This document shows, in pieces, positions 8,463 through 17,129 of a stretch of DNA of 64,000 nt (position 1 is the first letter of the stretch; the number at the start of each line of letters is the position of its first letter). The notes beneath the pieces were generated by a model. The model saw only the letters and a list, made by a program, of their open reading frames with translations, had not been told where the DNA came from and searched no databases. A program made the translations under genes and the position numbers. The DNA is from Panacagrimonas sp041603235 (lineage in GTDB: Bacteria > Pseudomonadota > Gammaproteobacteria > Nevskiales > Nevskiaceae), in the NCBI GenBank assembly GCA_041603235.1, contig JBFIES010000001.1, positions 744,001 to 808,000 of the forward strand. The letters run 5' to 3'.

Positions 8463-9362
8463 TCATCTCAAAAACAGGAACCACAGCGGCGCGGTAACAA
8501 AGGACATCAGGACGCCCGTGCCAACGATCAGGGTCACGAGATCGGGGTTCAGGCGATGTTCCTGCGCCAGGATGCCGGCCGTGATCATTGGCCCCTGTGC
8601 GCTTTGCAGCACGCCGGCCATCATTGCGGTACCGCCGACCCCGGCCACGAGCGCCACCAGAAATGCGGCCAGAGGTGCCAGAAACAGCTTCCAACCCAGG
8701 CCAGCCAGCACCATGCCACCACGTCCGCGCAGCGCACCAAACTTGAATGACAAGCCGATCGAGAACAGCGCCAGCGGCGTGAGCGTATCGCCCAGACGAT
8801 GCAGCACCATGGAAATTTCTTCTGGCCAGCCCCCGAGCAAACGCACCAGCATTGCCGCAACCAGCGCCAGAAACGGCGGAAAGCGCAGCAGGCGGCGCGT
8901 CACCTCGCGCGCATCAATCTGATCGCCCGCGTAGATCGACGCAAAGACAACACCGGCAGTCGATAAAGCCAGAAAGCTGCCGAGCTGGTCTGCGATCAAG
9001 GCAGGCCCCAGGGCTTGCGGCCCGGCCAGTGCGCCGATCATCGGAAGTCCGACAAACGCCGTATTTCCCAGCCCGCAAGTCAGCACCAGCGCGCCGATAC
9101 TGCTGCGGTCCCAGCCCGCTGCCCTGCCGATCACCGGAATCAGGATCGCGGCTCCTGCAAAGACAATCCACGGCCCGGCAATGGCGAATATCAGTGCTGA
9201 ATCCCAGGCCAGTTCCGGCACCTGCGCAAGGACCAGTGCCGGAAATGCAACCCGCAGCACCCAGGCATTGATCGCCGCATGCGAGCCCTGCGGCATCCAA
9301 TGGAATCGGCCAAACACCCACCCAAGAAAAGGGCAGACCAGCAACAACAGGAACGCGCTCAC
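8463..9362 (-). CDS. AEC (auxin efflux carrier) family transporter
   Basis: The 299-residue product is almost entirely hydrophobic, with about ten membrane helices in two halves. The first half has GLGNTAFVGLPMIGALAGPQAL, the conserved AEC segment with helix-breaking Asn/Gly/Pro. The family (Mem_trans) exports organic anions such as malate or malonate, but the substrate cannot be read from sequence. GTG at 9362 lies 2 bases after the stop of the FAD oxidase gene, so the two are co-transcribed. A transporter coupled to a 2-hydroxyacid dehydrogenase-like enzyme suggests use of a hydroxy acid. Confidence 0.85.
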   Translation of the reverse strand: MSAFLLLLVCPFLGWVFGRFHWMPQGSHAAINAWVLRVAFPALVLAQVPELAWDSALIFAIAGPWIVFAGAAILIPVIGRAAGWDRSSIGALVLTCGLGNTAFVGLPMIGALAGPQALGPALIADQLGSFLALSTAGVVFASIYAGDQIDAREVTRRLLRFPPFLALVAAMLVRLLGGWPEEISMVLHRLGDTLTPLALFSIGLSFKFGALRGRGGMVLAGLGWKLFLAPLAAFLVALVAGVGGTAMMAGVLQSAQGPMITAGILAQEHRLNPDLVTLIVGTGVLMSFVTAPLWFLFLR

Positions 9363-9364
9363 GT

Positions 9365-10915
9365 CTACGCTTTCCGCGCCATCAACTGGTCAAGACCGAA
9401 ACTGCGGGGAGAAAGAACATTGCGCGGATCATGGCGGAGCTTGCGAGCCAGAAGCGCATCGAGCCGGGCCTGCGGCATGCGTCGGAGAAACTGCTGTGCC
9501 CACTTGGGACCTACTCCGTGTTCGGCGCTGAAAGTGCCCCCGAATGACTGCGTCACATCAAATACCAGATCTGTCAGCGCCCCGGCATGTTGCGCAACGT
9601 TCTGCGCCTCACTGCCGATCAGATGCAAATGGGCACCGCCCACGCCGGCATGGCCAAAATCGATGAGTTGTATATCCGGGCTCACACCGCGGATGTCTTT
9701 GGCCAATTGATCCAGATACTGGCCGAACCGGGCGACTGGGGTTGCGGTATCAAAAGACAGGCGACCGCCGCCGCAGGCACGCATCTCCATGTTGCTGGAC
9801 TCCGTCACCGAATGACGAATCTTCTTCAATGCAGCCAGCGGCGCGTAACCAATATGAGCGTCGTCCATTTGCAGATCGTTCACGCAGAATTCGTACAGCC
9901 TTCCTGCAAGTTCTTCGTCTTCCTCGACGGACTTGACTTGCATCAGAATCAGATAAGGCGTATCCGGCAGCTCTTCAAACGGCAGGCGAACCCGCTCTCC
10001 CATCTGGCGCAGCACGAGTTCCACAGCACTGCGCGAAAGAAACTCGAACTCCTCAACCTGGCTGCCGAAAACCCTCTTCGCCTCGGCAAAACACTGCATG
10101 GCGTGCGGCATGCTATTGACCGCCAGCAACACCGCTTCGCGAGACTTTGGCACCGCGAACGTGCGCAGTTGCAGCCGGGTAATGACTCCCAGGCAACCCT
10201 GCGACCCGATCAGCCCCCATGTTTCTGGCAGTGCCGTGGAATCGATGGCCAGCTGGTTTTCATCTACCTGTGTCCAGGCGGCGGACTGGCAGTCACCACT
10301 GTCGCTGGCATCGCCCCAAAAACCGGCAGCCGTTACCGCCATGTGCGCCGCAGTGCCGTAGCAGACCGCGTTCGCTCCGGCTGAAGCATTGGCGACGCAG
10401 GCGCCAACTGAGGCGGAAGCGGAGGATCCCATTTCCATCGGGAACATCAGCCCCAGCGGGGCAAGCATCTCATTGAGTGCGTCTACCGCCATGCCCGCCT
10501 GCAGGGAAACTCGTGCATCGTCCAGAGCGGGGCGTCCTGCATCGTTCCATTGAGCAAATAATTGCTCCCGCGCTGCATCGGCTGAAATTCCTGTTTCCAG
10601 GCTCAGGACGGTGTCGTCGGCGCAATGCAAGGCGGTGACCGAGCGAAGACGTTCCAGACTCAGAACGCACTCCCCTTCCGGGCGCTGCGCTTCAACCAGA
10701 CCGGTGCGACCTGCGGACAACACCAGCTTGATGCCTTCGCGGTTCGCGATTTCCAGCAGCACCTGCAATTGCTTCTCGCTCTCCGGAAGCAGCACCGCCG
10801 GCGTATGCCCCGGCGCGCCGCGCTCTGGCTGCTCGTAAGGCACGAGTCGATCGGGCGAGATCAGGCAGCAAGACCCGAAGATTTTGGACAGGGTTTCTGG
10901 GCTAAAGGCGCTCAT
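9365..10915 (-). CDS. FAD-linked oxidase of the D-lactate / D-2-hydroxyglutarate dehydrogenase family
   Basis: The product is 516 residues. The N-terminal half is an FAD_binding_4 (PCMH) domain, with LVLSAGRTGLVEAQRP near 65-80 and MEMGSSASASVGACVANASAG near 160-180. The C-terminal half is the FAD-oxidase_C domain, including the metal-binding GHAGVGGAHLHLI and FGGTFSAEHGVG segments. The family oxidises D-2-hydroxy acids and passes electrons to quinone or ETF. The exact substrate is unknown. The ATG at 10915 is preferred to the TTG one codon earlier. The gene is divergent from rfbC. Confidence 0.88.
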   Translation of the reverse strand: MSAFSPETLSKIFGSCCLISPDRLVPYEQPERGAPGHTPAVLLPESEKQLQVLLEIANREGIKLVLSAGRTGLVEAQRPEGECVLSLERLRSVTALHCADDTVLSLETGISADAAREQLFAQWNDAGRPALDDARVSLQAGMAVDALNEMLAPLGLMFPMEMGSSASASVGACVANASAGANAVCYGTAAHMAVTAAGFWGDASDSGDCQSAAWTQVDENQLAIDSTALPETWGLIGSQGCLGVITRLQLRTFAVPKSREAVLLAVNSMPHAMQCFAEAKRVFGSQVEEFEFLSRSAVELVLRQMGERVRLPFEELPDTPYLILMQVKSVEEDEELAGRLYEFCVNDLQMDDAHIGYAPLAALKKIRHSVTESSNMEMRACGGGRLSFDTATPVARFGQYLDQLAKDIRGVSPDIQLIDFGHAGVGGAHLHLIGSEAQNVAQHAGALTDLVFDVTQSFGGTFSAEHGVGPKWAQQFLRRMPQARLDALLARKLRHDPRNVLSPRSFGLDQLMARKA

Positions 10916-11098
10916 CAATGTTCCGGTGAATCGCGTGTTCGGGTGAAATTACGGGCATGCACCCGCTTTCGTGGACTGCCAGCAGAGCAGGCCACGGCGG
11001 GGGCGACATTCTAGAGCACCGCCTGTGAGGAGCCGAATTGAACTGATAATCTTGCCCCACCCCTCGGCGCCAAGCGCCTCATCAGATTTCCATTCGAT

Positions 11099-11659
11099 TT
11101 GAAAATTTCAGAATCAAGCCTGCCGGGCGTTTTCGTCCTGGAACCGAAAGTATTTGGCGACGCGCGTGGTTTCTTCGTGGAAACGTTTCGCAAGTCGCTA
11201 GCCCAAACCGCAGGCATGGGATTCGAGTTTGTGCAGGACAACCAATCGCGCTCGCGTCGCGGCATTCTGCGCGGATTGCACTATCAACTGACGCAGCCGC
11301 AAGGAAAATTGGTTCGCGTCTCGCGCGGCACGGTCTTTGATGTGGCCGTTGATATCCGCCGCGGATCGCCCCACTTTGGCCAGTGGTTTGGGCTGGTGCT
11401 GGATGATGTCAGCCAGCGGATGTTGTACGTCCCGCCCAACTTTGCCCACGGCTTCATGGTGTTGTCTGAGGAAGCGGACTTTGTCTACAAGTGCACGGAC
11501 TACTATCACCCCGAGTCAGAACAAGGCGTCATCTGGAATGATCCTGAGATTGGCATTCAATGGCCCGACGCAGGCTGCGCACCGCTGCTTTCTGACAAAG
11601 ACGCCGCCCTTCCCCGGCTGAGCGAACAGACTCAGCTGCCGATTTATCAAGCCAAGTAA
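11099..11659 (+). CDS. rfbC: dTDP-4-dehydrorhamnose 3,5-epimerase
   Basis: This is RmlC, the third enzyme of dTDP-L-rhamnose synthesis. The 186-residue cupin has LPGVFVLEPKVFGDARGFFVET at the N-terminus and the catalytic-histidine segment RRGILRGLHYQL near residues 54-65. VPPNFAHGFMVLSE and a YKCTDYYHP segment with the catalytic Tyr follow. The start appears to be TTG at 11099: translation from there gives MKISESSLPGV, the expected beginning, and there is no nearby in-frame ATG. It is followed by rfbD after 17 bases. The first two pathway genes, rfbA and rfbB, are not in the window. Confidence 0.94.
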   Translation: MKISESSLPGVFVLEPKVFGDARGFFVETFRKSLAQTAGMGFEFVQDNQSRSRRGILRGLHYQLTQPQGKLVRVSRGTVFDVAVDIRRGSPHFGQWFGLVLDDVSQRMLYVPPNFAHGFMVLSEEADFVYKCTDYYHPESEQGVIWNDPEIGIQWPDAGCAPLLSDKDAALPRLSEQTQLPIYQAK

Positions 11660-11676
11660 TTCCAGACAGCCAAGAC

Positions 11677-12552
11677 ATGCGCATTCTTTTGACAGGCGGA
11701 AGTGGTCAGGTCGGCCGCGAGGTTCTGCAGCGATCAGGGCACCGCCAGATTCAGGCACCTGACAGGCAGGCGATGGACCTCTCCAGTGCCGATTCAATCC
11801 GGTCGTGGCTGGATCGCGAACAACCTCAGCTGATCCTGAGTGTGGGAGCCTATACCGCTGTCGATCAGGCTGAAGACGAGGCAGAACTTGCATATCAGGT
11901 GAATCGCGATGCGGTGGCGGTGCTCGCTGAATACGCCAACGCGCGCAAAGCCCCGCTGATTCACCTTTCTACCGACTACGTTTTTGATGGCAGCAAGCCT
12001 GAGCCCTACGTCGAAAGCGACACCCCTGCCCCCAGCGGCGTCTACGGCGCTTCAAAGCTGGCAGGTGAAGTGGCGGCACAGCAGGCAGAGCAGCATCTGA
12101 TACTGCGCGTCAGCTGGGTGTTTGGTGCCAAAGGCGCGAATTTTGTCCGCACCATGCTGCGTATTGGTGCTGATCGCGATCAACTCAATGTCGTCGATGA
12201 CCAGATTGGCGGACCTACATGGGCCGGCCACATTGCAGAACATCTCTGCACACTGGTGGATCGCCATGCGCAAGGACAGACTCTGCCCACCGGTCTTTGG
12301 CACTGTGGCGGAGCGCCTTTTCTCAGCTGGTGGGAGTTTGCAACGACCATCTTTCGTCAGGCGACGGACATGGAACTCATTGAGCGTGCGCCCGATGTCA
12401 TGCCCATTCCCAGCAGCGAATATCCGACCAAGGCCAAGCGCCCTGCCAATTCCCGACTCGACAGCAGTCAGGCCCGGCAAGCACTCGGCCTGGAAACGCC
12501 CGACTGGCGCATCGGTCTGGAAGAAACACTGAATGAACTCCGGGCTTCCTGA
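11677..12552 (+). CDS. rfbD: dTDP-4-dehydrorhamnose reductase
   Basis: RmlD makes dTDP-L-rhamnose, the final step of the pathway. The 291-residue extended-SDR protein begins MRILLTGGSGQVGREV (nucleotide-binding Gly motif). It has the STDYVFDG segment near residue 105 and the catalytic YGASK near 128-132. A C-terminal RPANSRLDSSQ typical of RmlD is present. It overlaps the following glycosyltransferase by 20 bases. Confidence 0.95.
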   Translation: MRILLTGGSGQVGREVLQRSGHRQIQAPDRQAMDLSSADSIRSWLDREQPQLILSVGAYTAVDQAEDEAELAYQVNRDAVAVLAEYANARKAPLIHLSTDYVFDGSKPEPYVESDTPAPSGVYGASKLAGEVAAQQAEQHLILRVSWVFGAKGANFVRTMLRIGADRDQLNVVDDQIGGPTWAGHIAEHLCTLVDRHAQGQTLPTGLWHCGGAPFLSWWEFATTIFRQATDMELIERAPDVMPIPSSEYPTKAKRPANSRLDSSQARQALGLETPDWRIGLEETLNELRAS

Positions 12553-13582
12553 AGCCACTGCGGCGGCAAGCCCTGCCCCGCATACACCCGCTGTCACCAT
12601 CCTGGTTGTCAATTACAACAGCGGCCCCTGGCTTCAGAAGTGTCTTGATGCCTTGCACATTCAGACGCTGCGGGATTTCGAAGTTCGCATTATCGACAAC
12701 GCCTCTACCGACCAGTCTGGGCACCCGACACTTCCGGATGCGCGTTTCAGTTTGCATCAGTCTGCGGAGAATCTGGGCTTTGCGGCAGCCAATAATCTGC
12801 TGGCAAAAGACACTCACAGCCCGTGGCTGGCACTGCTCAATCCGGATGCGGTTGCCCAGCCGGACTGGCTTGAGCAACTGATCTTCGAGACGAAGGCCCA
12901 CCCCGAAGTTGCGATCTTCGGCTCAACACAAATCCGGGCAAGCGAACCTGCAATTCTCGATGGAACCGGAGACTGTCTGTCCGGGTTCGGCCCCTGCTGG
13001 CGGTCAGGCTATGGCCACGCGGTTTCAAACGACTTACCCACCGGCGAAGTGTTTTCAGCCTGTGGCGCGGCCATGATGATCTCGCGACCCTTGTTTGAAT
13101 CTCTTGGAGGCTTTGAAGAACGCTTCTTCTGCTACATGGAAGACGTCGACCTGTGCTTTCGCGCCCGCCTTGCAGGCGAACGTGTCTGGCAATCAGACCG
13201 CGCCTGCGTTCTTCATGCCGGCGGTGCGAGTACCGAATCAGGTGAGAGCACGTTTTCCATGTTCCATGGCTATCGCAACGCGATCTGGATGCATTTGCGC
13301 TGCATGCCACTGGCCTTGCTGGCCATCTCGCTTCCCGGGCTGATCTGCTTCACGCTGCTTCGCATGACACGCATGCGTGCGCCCGGTCAGGTGCCGGCAC
13401 TGTGGCGAGGCCTTATTGCAGGGCTGCGGCCAATGGGCCAACTACTGTCGCAACGCCGAGTCATCCAGGCGAGCCGACGCGTCTCCACCCGAGACGTCGC
13501 AGGCTGGCTGTCGTGGAATCCACGCGACATCCTCGCCAGACGCTGCATCACAATCGGCGCTCAAAAAAAAGCCCGGCCATGA
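12533..13582 (+). CDS. Family 2 glycosyltransferase, rhamnosyltransferase-like
   Basis: The 349-residue product has a GT-A fold domain with VTILVVNYNSGPWLQKCLDA at about 20-40, IIDNASTDQS at about 54-63 and the nucleotide-sugar segment LLNPDAV near 100. The acceptor-side signature FFCYMEDVDLCFRARLAG near 197-215 is usual in rhamnosyltransferases. Two hydrophobic stretches near 245-275 may associate with the membrane. The ATG at 12533 lies inside the end of rfbD, so it is translationally coupled and probably uses dTDP-rhamnose. Its TGA stop lies across the start of the loop of the terminator at 13565-13595. Confidence 0.88.
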   Translation: MNSGLPEATAAASPAPHTPAVTILVVNYNSGPWLQKCLDALHIQTLRDFEVRIIDNASTDQSGHPTLPDARFSLHQSAENLGFAAANNLLAKDTHSPWLALLNPDAVAQPDWLEQLIFETKAHPEVAIFGSTQIRASEPAILDGTGDCLSGFGPCWRSGYGHAVSNDLPTGEVFSACGAAMMISRPLFESLGGFEERFFCYMEDVDLCFRARLAGERVWQSDRACVLHAGGASTESGESTFSMFHGYRNAIWMHLRCMPLALLAISLPGLICFTLLRMTRMRAPGQVPALWRGLIAGLRPMGQLLSQRRVIQASRRVSTRDVAGWLSWNPRDILARRCITIGAQKKARP

Positions 13583-13595
13583 GGCCGGGCTTTTT
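13565..13595. terminator. Bidirectional terminator between the rfb genes and the DUF1329 gene
   Basis: An 8-bp stem (GCCCGGCC 13571-13578, GGCCGGGC 13583-13590) with a 4-base loop is flanked by eight A and five T. It serves the + strand rfbC-rfbD-glycosyltransferase operon and the minus-strand DUF1329 gene. The stop codon of the glycosyltransferase (13580-13582) is in the loop. Confidence 0.9.
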
Positions 13596-13615
13596 CACTA
13601 CGGGGTAGAACCTTC

Positions 13616-15007
13616 TTAGCGACCCAGACGGGCCATGGCAGAAGTGGTGAGGAACTTGTTGTACACGTCCACACCTTCCTCGGAGAACTGCTGCTTGTAA
13701 CCCGATGGAATGTTCTTCTCGTTGCGGAAGCGCGTCATACGGCCCGACTGAATATCGTGGGTATGGCAGTACAACCAGCTCCAATCCGGCTTTCCGTTGC
13801 TGTCGAGCACTTCGGCCTTGTCGTTCTTGTACTGACCAAATCCGGGCTCGAACTGCTTCCAGATATCGCCACGACGATCGTAGGTCACCTGCGAAGGGAA
13901 CATCATGTTGCGAGCGTCCACATAGACTTCCTTGCGGCCTACCGGCGCGCGCGGATAACCCGTGGGCTCCGCCGAAAACACGATGGCTTCCGGAATCAGT
14001 TCCATGTAGGTGTCGTAGAAGGTCTTGCCCTTCTCACCGCCATGAACCTTCTGGTCCCAGGTGGGATGCTTGCCGCCCATCCAGTTGTGGTAACCGGAAA
14101 TGGCACCCAGCATGGGCTGGCGCTTGATGATCTTGTAATTACCCCAGGTCAAGATCGGGTCACCGGCAGCCCAGGCATCGGACAGGAAGAAAGTGACACC
14201 CGGAACCAGCGGTTCAAAACGCTGGTTGGTCGGGAACTGGCGCACGCGCTTGAATGCCGGGAAGTAACCATAAAGATCCGGGAACTTGCGCTGGTCGTAG
14301 TACCAGATCGACAAGAACGATGAACCCTTGGTGTCATTCGGCGCGGTGAAGAACACCGACTGCAGGCGCAGCTTGTCAGCCTGACCTTGGAACACAGTGC
14401 CGTCAGTACGGGCCGTGGTGTTGAGTTCGCACCAGACCAGCTCATGGCGGTAGCCCACTTCACCGTCCGGATTCAGGCTGTAAAAGGGCACCGTGTACTG
14501 GCTGTAGTCGTGACGACCCCAGCTCAAAGTCAGGTTGGCCTGAACTTCATAACCTGTCTTGGCATCGGGGAAAGGCAGACCACCGATCCAAGGCTTGGAG
14601 GTGTCACCATCAGTCCAAATGTTGCCATCCGCATCGGTCTTGGCGCGACCGGCATTCTGCAGAGTTTTTTCGAGGTAAGTCGCATTGAACAGCTTGGTGA
14701 CGTCCTTGTTGGACTCCACGATGTTGATGCGGCGACCGCGGTTCTTCACCTGCTCATACGCGATAGGTTCGAGGAGATCTTTCACAACCTCAACATTGTC
14801 CGCTGTGATCACATCACCGGGCTTGACCTTGCCCTTGGTGTACATCTCGATGGACAGCAATTCATCCGGATAGGATTTGCTGATGTCGTCTGCCGAATTG
14901 GCAATCGTGGGCCAGAGCGGAGCAAGAACACCGGCCCCCGCGCCCGTTGCCACCTTCTCCATAAAGGAGCGGCGACTATAGTCAAAGTCATATTTGCGTA
15001 TGCGCAT
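13616..15007 (-). CDS. Tat-exported DUF1329 family protein, copy 1
   Basis: The 463-residue product has an N-terminal twin-arginine signal: residues 11-16 read SRRSFM, followed by a hydrophobic VATGAGAGVLAPLW. This predicts Tat export to the periplasm, probably in folded form. The body matches DUF1329, with the WYYDQRKFPDLYGYFPAFKR and FLSDAWAAGDP segments. DUF1329 proteins are LolB/outer-membrane-lipoprotein-sorting-like beta folds of unknown function, often near hydrocarbon or steroid degradation genes. There is a strong AGGAGG ribosome-binding site 7 bases before the ATG. It is closely paralogous to the next gene, and it ends 21 bases before the terminator at 13565-13595. Confidence 0.85.
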   Translation of the reverse strand: MRIRKYDFDYSRRSFMEKVATGAGAGVLAPLWPTIANSADDISKSYPDELLSIEMYTKGKVKPGDVITADNVEVVKDLLEPIAYEQVKNRGRRINIVESNKDVTKLFNATYLEKTLQNAGRAKTDADGNIWTDGDTSKPWIGGLPFPDAKTGYEVQANLTLSWGRHDYSQYTVPFYSLNPDGEVGYRHELVWCELNTTARTDGTVFQGQADKLRLQSVFFTAPNDTKGSSFLSIWYYDQRKFPDLYGYFPAFKRVRQFPTNQRFEPLVPGVTFFLSDAWAAGDPILTWGNYKIIKRQPMLGAISGYHNWMGGKHPTWDQKVHGGEKGKTFYDTYMELIPEAIVFSAEPTGYPRAPVGRKEVYVDARNMMFPSQVTYDRRGDIWKQFEPGFGQYKNDKAEVLDSNGKPDWSWLYCHTHDIQSGRMTRFRNEKNIPSGYKQQFSEEGVDVYNKFLTTSAMARLGR

Positions 15008-15410
15008 TTTGATTCCTCCTGCCCTTTCTATTATTACGATTCCGACTTTCGCCGGCTCTTGATTCCAACAGCCTCGAATTGAATGGGCGGGCCCAAAAAA
15101 TTCTGAGATTCACGAATACTGATAGATACGGCGCTCTGGGCGTTTTAGATGCACCGTTCGTCGGGAGAGTCTGGAAGAAAACTACCGCTCAACCCGATCA
15201 ATACCGGGCCGATTTTGTCGTAATTCCCATTTTATTTAACCTACCCGTCCGGGCAGGTTCAGTCTGCCTGGAGTAAGGGTGAACACTATCCATTCTCGGC
15301 ACTGACCGAACGGACGGCCTCGCGGCTTGGCGTCGACGAATACGCCGAAAGCTCGAAGACAAAAAAAGCCCGGCTCAGAGGCCGGGCAGGAATCGAAGCT
15401 GTAGCAAGGA
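15008..15410. promoter_or_regulatory. Spacer between the two DUF1329 paralogues
   Basis: There is no supportable gene in these 403 bases. The minus strand must hold the promoter of DUF1329 copy 1, because a terminator closes off copy 2 at 15361-15387. A near-perfect 20-base inverted repeat with one mismatch (about 15239-15258, ACCTACCCG/CGGGCAGGT) could be an operator, but this is speculative. Confidence 0.45.
15361..15387 (-). terminator. Rho-independent terminator of DUF1329 copy 2
   Basis: On the minus strand, GCCCGGC (15387-15381) pairs with GCCGGGC (15374-15368) across a 6-base loop and is followed by seven T. It lies 24 bases after the copy 2 stop codon. Confidence 0.9.
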
Positions 15411-16796
15411 TTATCTGCCGAGCCTCGCCATCGCGGAGGTTGTGAGGAACTTGTTGTAGACGTCGACGCCCTCTTCGGAGAACTGTTGCTTGTAGCCCGA
15501 TGGGATCGACTTTTCATTGCGGAAGCGGGTCATGCGACCTGATTGAATATCGTGGGTGTGGCAGTACAACCAGCTCCAATCCGGCTTTCCGTTGCTGTCG
15601 AGCACTTCCCCATGCTCATTCTTGTACTGACAGAAACCCGGCTCGAACTGCTTCCAGATGTCGCCACGACGATCGTAGGTCACCTGCGACGGGAACATCA
15701 TATTGCGGGCGTCCACATAGACTTCCTTGCGGCCTACCGGTGCACGCGGATAACCCGTGGGCTCGCAGGAGAACACGATCACTTCCGGAATCAGTGAAAA
15801 GTAGGTGTCGTAGAACGTCTTGCCTTTGGGCCCGCCATGTACTTTCTGATCATAGGTTGGATGATCGCTGGCCCAATTGTGCGAAGTCACCGCGCCCAAC
15901 ATGGGTTGGCGCTTGATGATCTTGTAGTTGCCCCAGGTCAGGACCGGGTCACCGGCAGCCCAGGCATCGGACAGGAAGAAAGTGACGCCTGGAACCAGCG
16001 GTTCAAAACGCTGATTGGTCGGGAACTGGCGCACACGCTTGAACGCCGGGAAGTAACCATAAAGATCCGGGAACTTGCGCTGGTCGTAGTACCAAATCGA
16101 CAAGAACGATGAGCCCTTGGTGTCATTCGGCGCAGTGAAGAACACCGACTGCAAACGCAGCTTGTCAGCCTGACCTTGGAACACCGTGCCGTCAGTACGG
16201 GCTGTGGTGTTGAGTTCGCACCAGACCAGCTCGTGGCGATAACCCACTTCACCGTCCGGATTCAGGCTGTAGAACGGAATGGCGTACTGCGAGTAATCAT
16301 GACGCCCCCAGTTGAGAGTCAGATTGGCCTGCGTCTCGAAGCCCGTCTTGGCGTCTGGAAATGGCAACCCGCCGATCCAGGGCTTGGAGGTGTCACCATC
16401 AGTCCAGATATTGCCATCCGCACCGATCTTCGCGCGGCCATTATTCTGCAGGGTTTTCTCAAGGTAACTGGCATTGAACAACTTGGTGACATCCTTCACC
16501 GAGTCAACAATATTGATGCGCCGCCCCAACTCCTTGACCTGCTTGTATTCGATGGGTTCGAGCAGGTCTTTCACGACATCCACGTTGTCAGCAGTGATCA
16601 CATCACCGGGCTTAACCTTGCCCTTGGTGTACATCTCGATAGACAGCAATTCGTCCGGGTAAGCTTTGCTGATGTCGTCCGCCGAATTGGCAATCGTGGT
16701 CCAGAGTGGCGCAAGCACACCGGCGCCTGCGCCGGTTGCCACCTTCTCTAGAAAGCTGCGGCGGCTGTAGTCAAAATCGTATTTTCTGATCCTCAT
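15411..16796 (-). CDS. Tat-exported DUF1329 family protein, copy 2
   Basis: The 461-residue product is a close paralogue of the 13616-15007 protein. It has the same Tat signal (SRRSFL) and the same DUF1329 body. The two are identical over a long central stretch from the WCELNTTARTDG segment to the DAWAAGDP segment, and nearly identical at the C-terminus (VDVYNKFLTTSAMARLGR). They differ mostly around residues 85-165 and 305-345. The ATG at 16796 is chosen because it restores the MRIRKYDFDYSRRSF start and has GGGGAGGA upstream; the frame is open to 16931 without a motif. It lies between the carboxylase operon and copy 1, separated from both by terminators. Confidence 0.85.
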   Translation of the reverse strand: MRIRKYDFDYSRRSFLEKVATGAGAGVLAPLWTTIANSADDISKAYPDELLSIEMYTKGKVKPGDVITADNVDVVKDLLEPIEYKQVKELGRRINIVDSVKDVTKLFNASYLEKTLQNNGRAKIGADGNIWTDGDTSKPWIGGLPFPDAKTGFETQANLTLNWGRHDYSQYAIPFYSLNPDGEVGYRHELVWCELNTTARTDGTVFQGQADKLRLQSVFFTAPNDTKGSSFLSIWYYDQRKFPDLYGYFPAFKRVRQFPTNQRFEPLVPGVTFFLSDAWAAGDPVLTWGNYKIIKRQPMLGAVTSHNWASDHPTYDQKVHGGPKGKTFYDTYFSLIPEVIVFSCEPTGYPRAPVGRKEVYVDARNMMFPSQVTYDRRGDIWKQFEPGFCQYKNEHGEVLDSNGKPDWSWLYCHTHDIQSGRMTRFRNEKSIPSGYKQQFSEEGVDVYNKFLTTSAMARLGR

Positions 16797-17129
16797 CCAA
16801 TCCTCCCCATCGCAATGTGTGTGCGCCTGTTTTCGGTCGCGGCGCTGTCGTACCGAGCCATGCAGTAACGACGCATTCGTCTGTCTTGCGAAGGCTCCCG
16901 AACAGGTATACGCCTCCTCACCGTTCAACATCAGATGGGCAAAACCTTCGGCAAATTTACGTCAGTGAATCACCGCTAGTGAGCACCCTAATTGATCACT
17001 GCAGGCAGATTGGACAGCGACCCAGGGTTGGATCTGCAGCAGAGCCAGGAGCGCCACGCATAAAAAAACCGCGCCAATTGGCGCGGTATTCAAGGAGATT
17101 TCTACAAACGACCGAAGGATGAAACCTTT
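16797..17129. promoter_or_regulatory. Control region upstream of DUF1329 copy 2, with the carboxylase operon terminator
   Basis: These 333 bases hold the terminator at 17062-17087 and, between it and 16796, the presumed promoter of DUF1329 copy 2. Nothing else is recognisable. The spaced GTGA/TCAC elements near 16960-17005 do not form a convincing palindrome. Confidence 0.45.
17062..17087 (-). terminator. Terminator of the four-subunit carboxylase operon
   Basis: On the minus strand ACCGCGCC pairs with GGCGCGGT (17068-17075 and 17080-17087) around an AATT loop and is followed by seven T. It lies about 40 bases past the stop of the HyuB-type gene. Confidence 0.92.
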
